From Candidatus Methanoplasma sp. (GTDB lineage: Archaea > Thermoplasmatota > Thermoplasmata > Methanomassiliicoccales > Methanomethylophilaceae), in assembly GCA_031288985.1 (NCBI GenBank), contig JAITQH010000051.1, forward strand, positions 1 through 6,438: a stretch of DNA of 6,438 nucleotides. The letters are read 5' to 3'. Shown here one piece after another: positions 5,985-6,438 of the stretch; position 1 is the stretch's first letter; the number at the start of each line of letters is the position of its first letter. The notes under the pieces are model-generated. The model was not told the DNA's origin and ran no database searches. It saw only the letters and a list, made by a program, of their open reading frames with translations. The translations under genes were made by a program, and so were the position numbers.

Positions 5985-6438
5985 TCATCTGCGGGGGCCG
6001 GTCTCCGCCTCGATGCCCATCCTTTTCGACAGCATGAAATGCAGGCGCCCCGCCGTCCCCACGGTCAGTATGCCCATGAGGCCGATGACGAACACCGCCG
6101 CGAACACTCCGCTCCAATACCCCATATCCGCATACTGCGTGAGAAGGAATCCTATGCCGCCCACCGGGGAGGCGTAGAACTCGGCGGCCACTATGCACAT
6201 CCATCCTATCCCAAGTCCGATCTTCACCCCGTTCATAACGTACGGAAGCGACGCGGGAACGATGACCTTCAGGAAGACCTGAGTGTCCGACGCGCCCAGC
6301 GTCTTCGCCGCGTCAAGCCATTCCGGCTCCACCTTCATGACCCCGAACATGACGTTGGTGACCATGGGGAAGAACACTCCCACGAACACCACCAGCATCG
6401 GGCCGATCTGATATCCGAACATGACGAGGAAGAACGGC
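5985..6438 (-). CDS. ABC transporter permease, NitT/TauT (SsuC-like) type, C-terminal part
   Basis: The reading frame is open to the right window edge, so the true start lies outside; 150 residues are visible, about the C-terminal 55-60% of a normal permease of about 250-270. It is an inner-membrane subunit of an importer. Starting at PFFLVMFGYQIGP, it has hydrophobic segments around LVVFVGVFFPMVTNVMF, the helix around VKIGLGIGWMCIVAAE, and WSGVFAAVFVIGLMGILTVG near the C-terminus. Between the first two lies the ATPase-contacting EAA loop, EWLDAAKTLGASDTQVFLK followed by VIVPASLP. WMCIVAAEF and GIGFLL are typical of the nitrate/sulfonate/taurine group (TauC, SsuC, NrtB). The substrate cannot be told; related systems carry nitrate, alkanesulfonates, pyrimidine precursors or bicarbonate. 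Partner ATPase and binding protein would lie to the right. Its stop (5987-5985) is 7 nt from the fusion gene's stop. There is no sequence reason to link it to cobalamin. Confidence 0.9.
   Translation of the reverse strand, partial: PFFLVMFGYQIGPMLVVFVGVFFPMVTNVMFGVMKVEPEWLDAAKTLGASDTQVFLKVIVPASLPYVMNGVKIGLGIGWMCIVAAEFYASPVGGIGFLLTQYADMGYWSGVFAAVFVIGLMGILTVGTAGRLHFMLSKRMGIEAETGPRR

Noticed and set aside
5941..6000. Possible G-rich/C-rich terminator hairpin at the convergent 3' ends
   Set aside because: G runs on the plus strand have no adequately placed complementary C runs and no following T-run.

Overview
This window is a compact block of anaerobic (early-cobalt) cobalamin biosynthesis genes arranged as two divergent operons around a 208-bp promoter region, followed by the edge of an unrelated-looking ABC transporter gene. 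The organism is probably an archaeon, and my best guess is a GC-rich member of the Methanomassiliicoccales/Thermoplasmata. Four things suggest this: TATA-like boxes in the AT-rich intergenic region; a GGTGAT ribosome binding site that fits an archaeal anti-SD; heavy use of ATA (Ile) and AGG/AGA (Arg) codons despite high GC; and TGA as the stop of all six genes whose end is visible. This is inferred from composition and gene content, not from a marker gene. Corrinoids are essential cofactors of methyltransferases in methanogens, so such a cluster would fit.

Layout. Leftward from about 1622: cbiL (921-1622), cbiF (160-921) and cbiH (1-163, cut by the window edge), joined by stop/start overlaps of 1 and 4 nt. 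Rightward from 1831: cbiD (1831-2967), cbiG (2964-4010) and a three-domain cbiJ-cbiE-cbiT fusion (4007-5977), joined by ATGA overlaps of 4 nt. A NitT/TauT-type ABC permease (5985-6438, leftward, cut by the edge) converges on the fusion gene with 7 nt between the stop codons. There is no gene-free stretch over 300 bases.

How the genes work together. The leftward operon holds the three SUMT-fold methyltransferases that carry cobalt-precorrin-2 to cobalt-precorrin-5A (CbiL C20, CbiH C17 with ring contraction, CbiF C11). The rightward operon holds the following steps: CbiG opens the lactone and removes the C20 unit, CbiD methylates C1, CbiJ reduces the ring, and CbiE and CbiT methylate C5 and C15 with decarboxylation. 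Of the corrin-ring steps from cobalt-precorrin-2 to cobyrinic acid, only CbiC is not seen here.

The most notable signals are (i) a matched pair of 17-bp palindromes, both TTGGA-N7-TCCAA, one at each of the two divergent promoters, which look like operators for one shared unidentified regulator, and (ii) the CbiJ-CbiE-CbiT triple fusion. I recognise no cobalamin riboswitch. No entirely new system is evident; the candidate novelty is regulatory.
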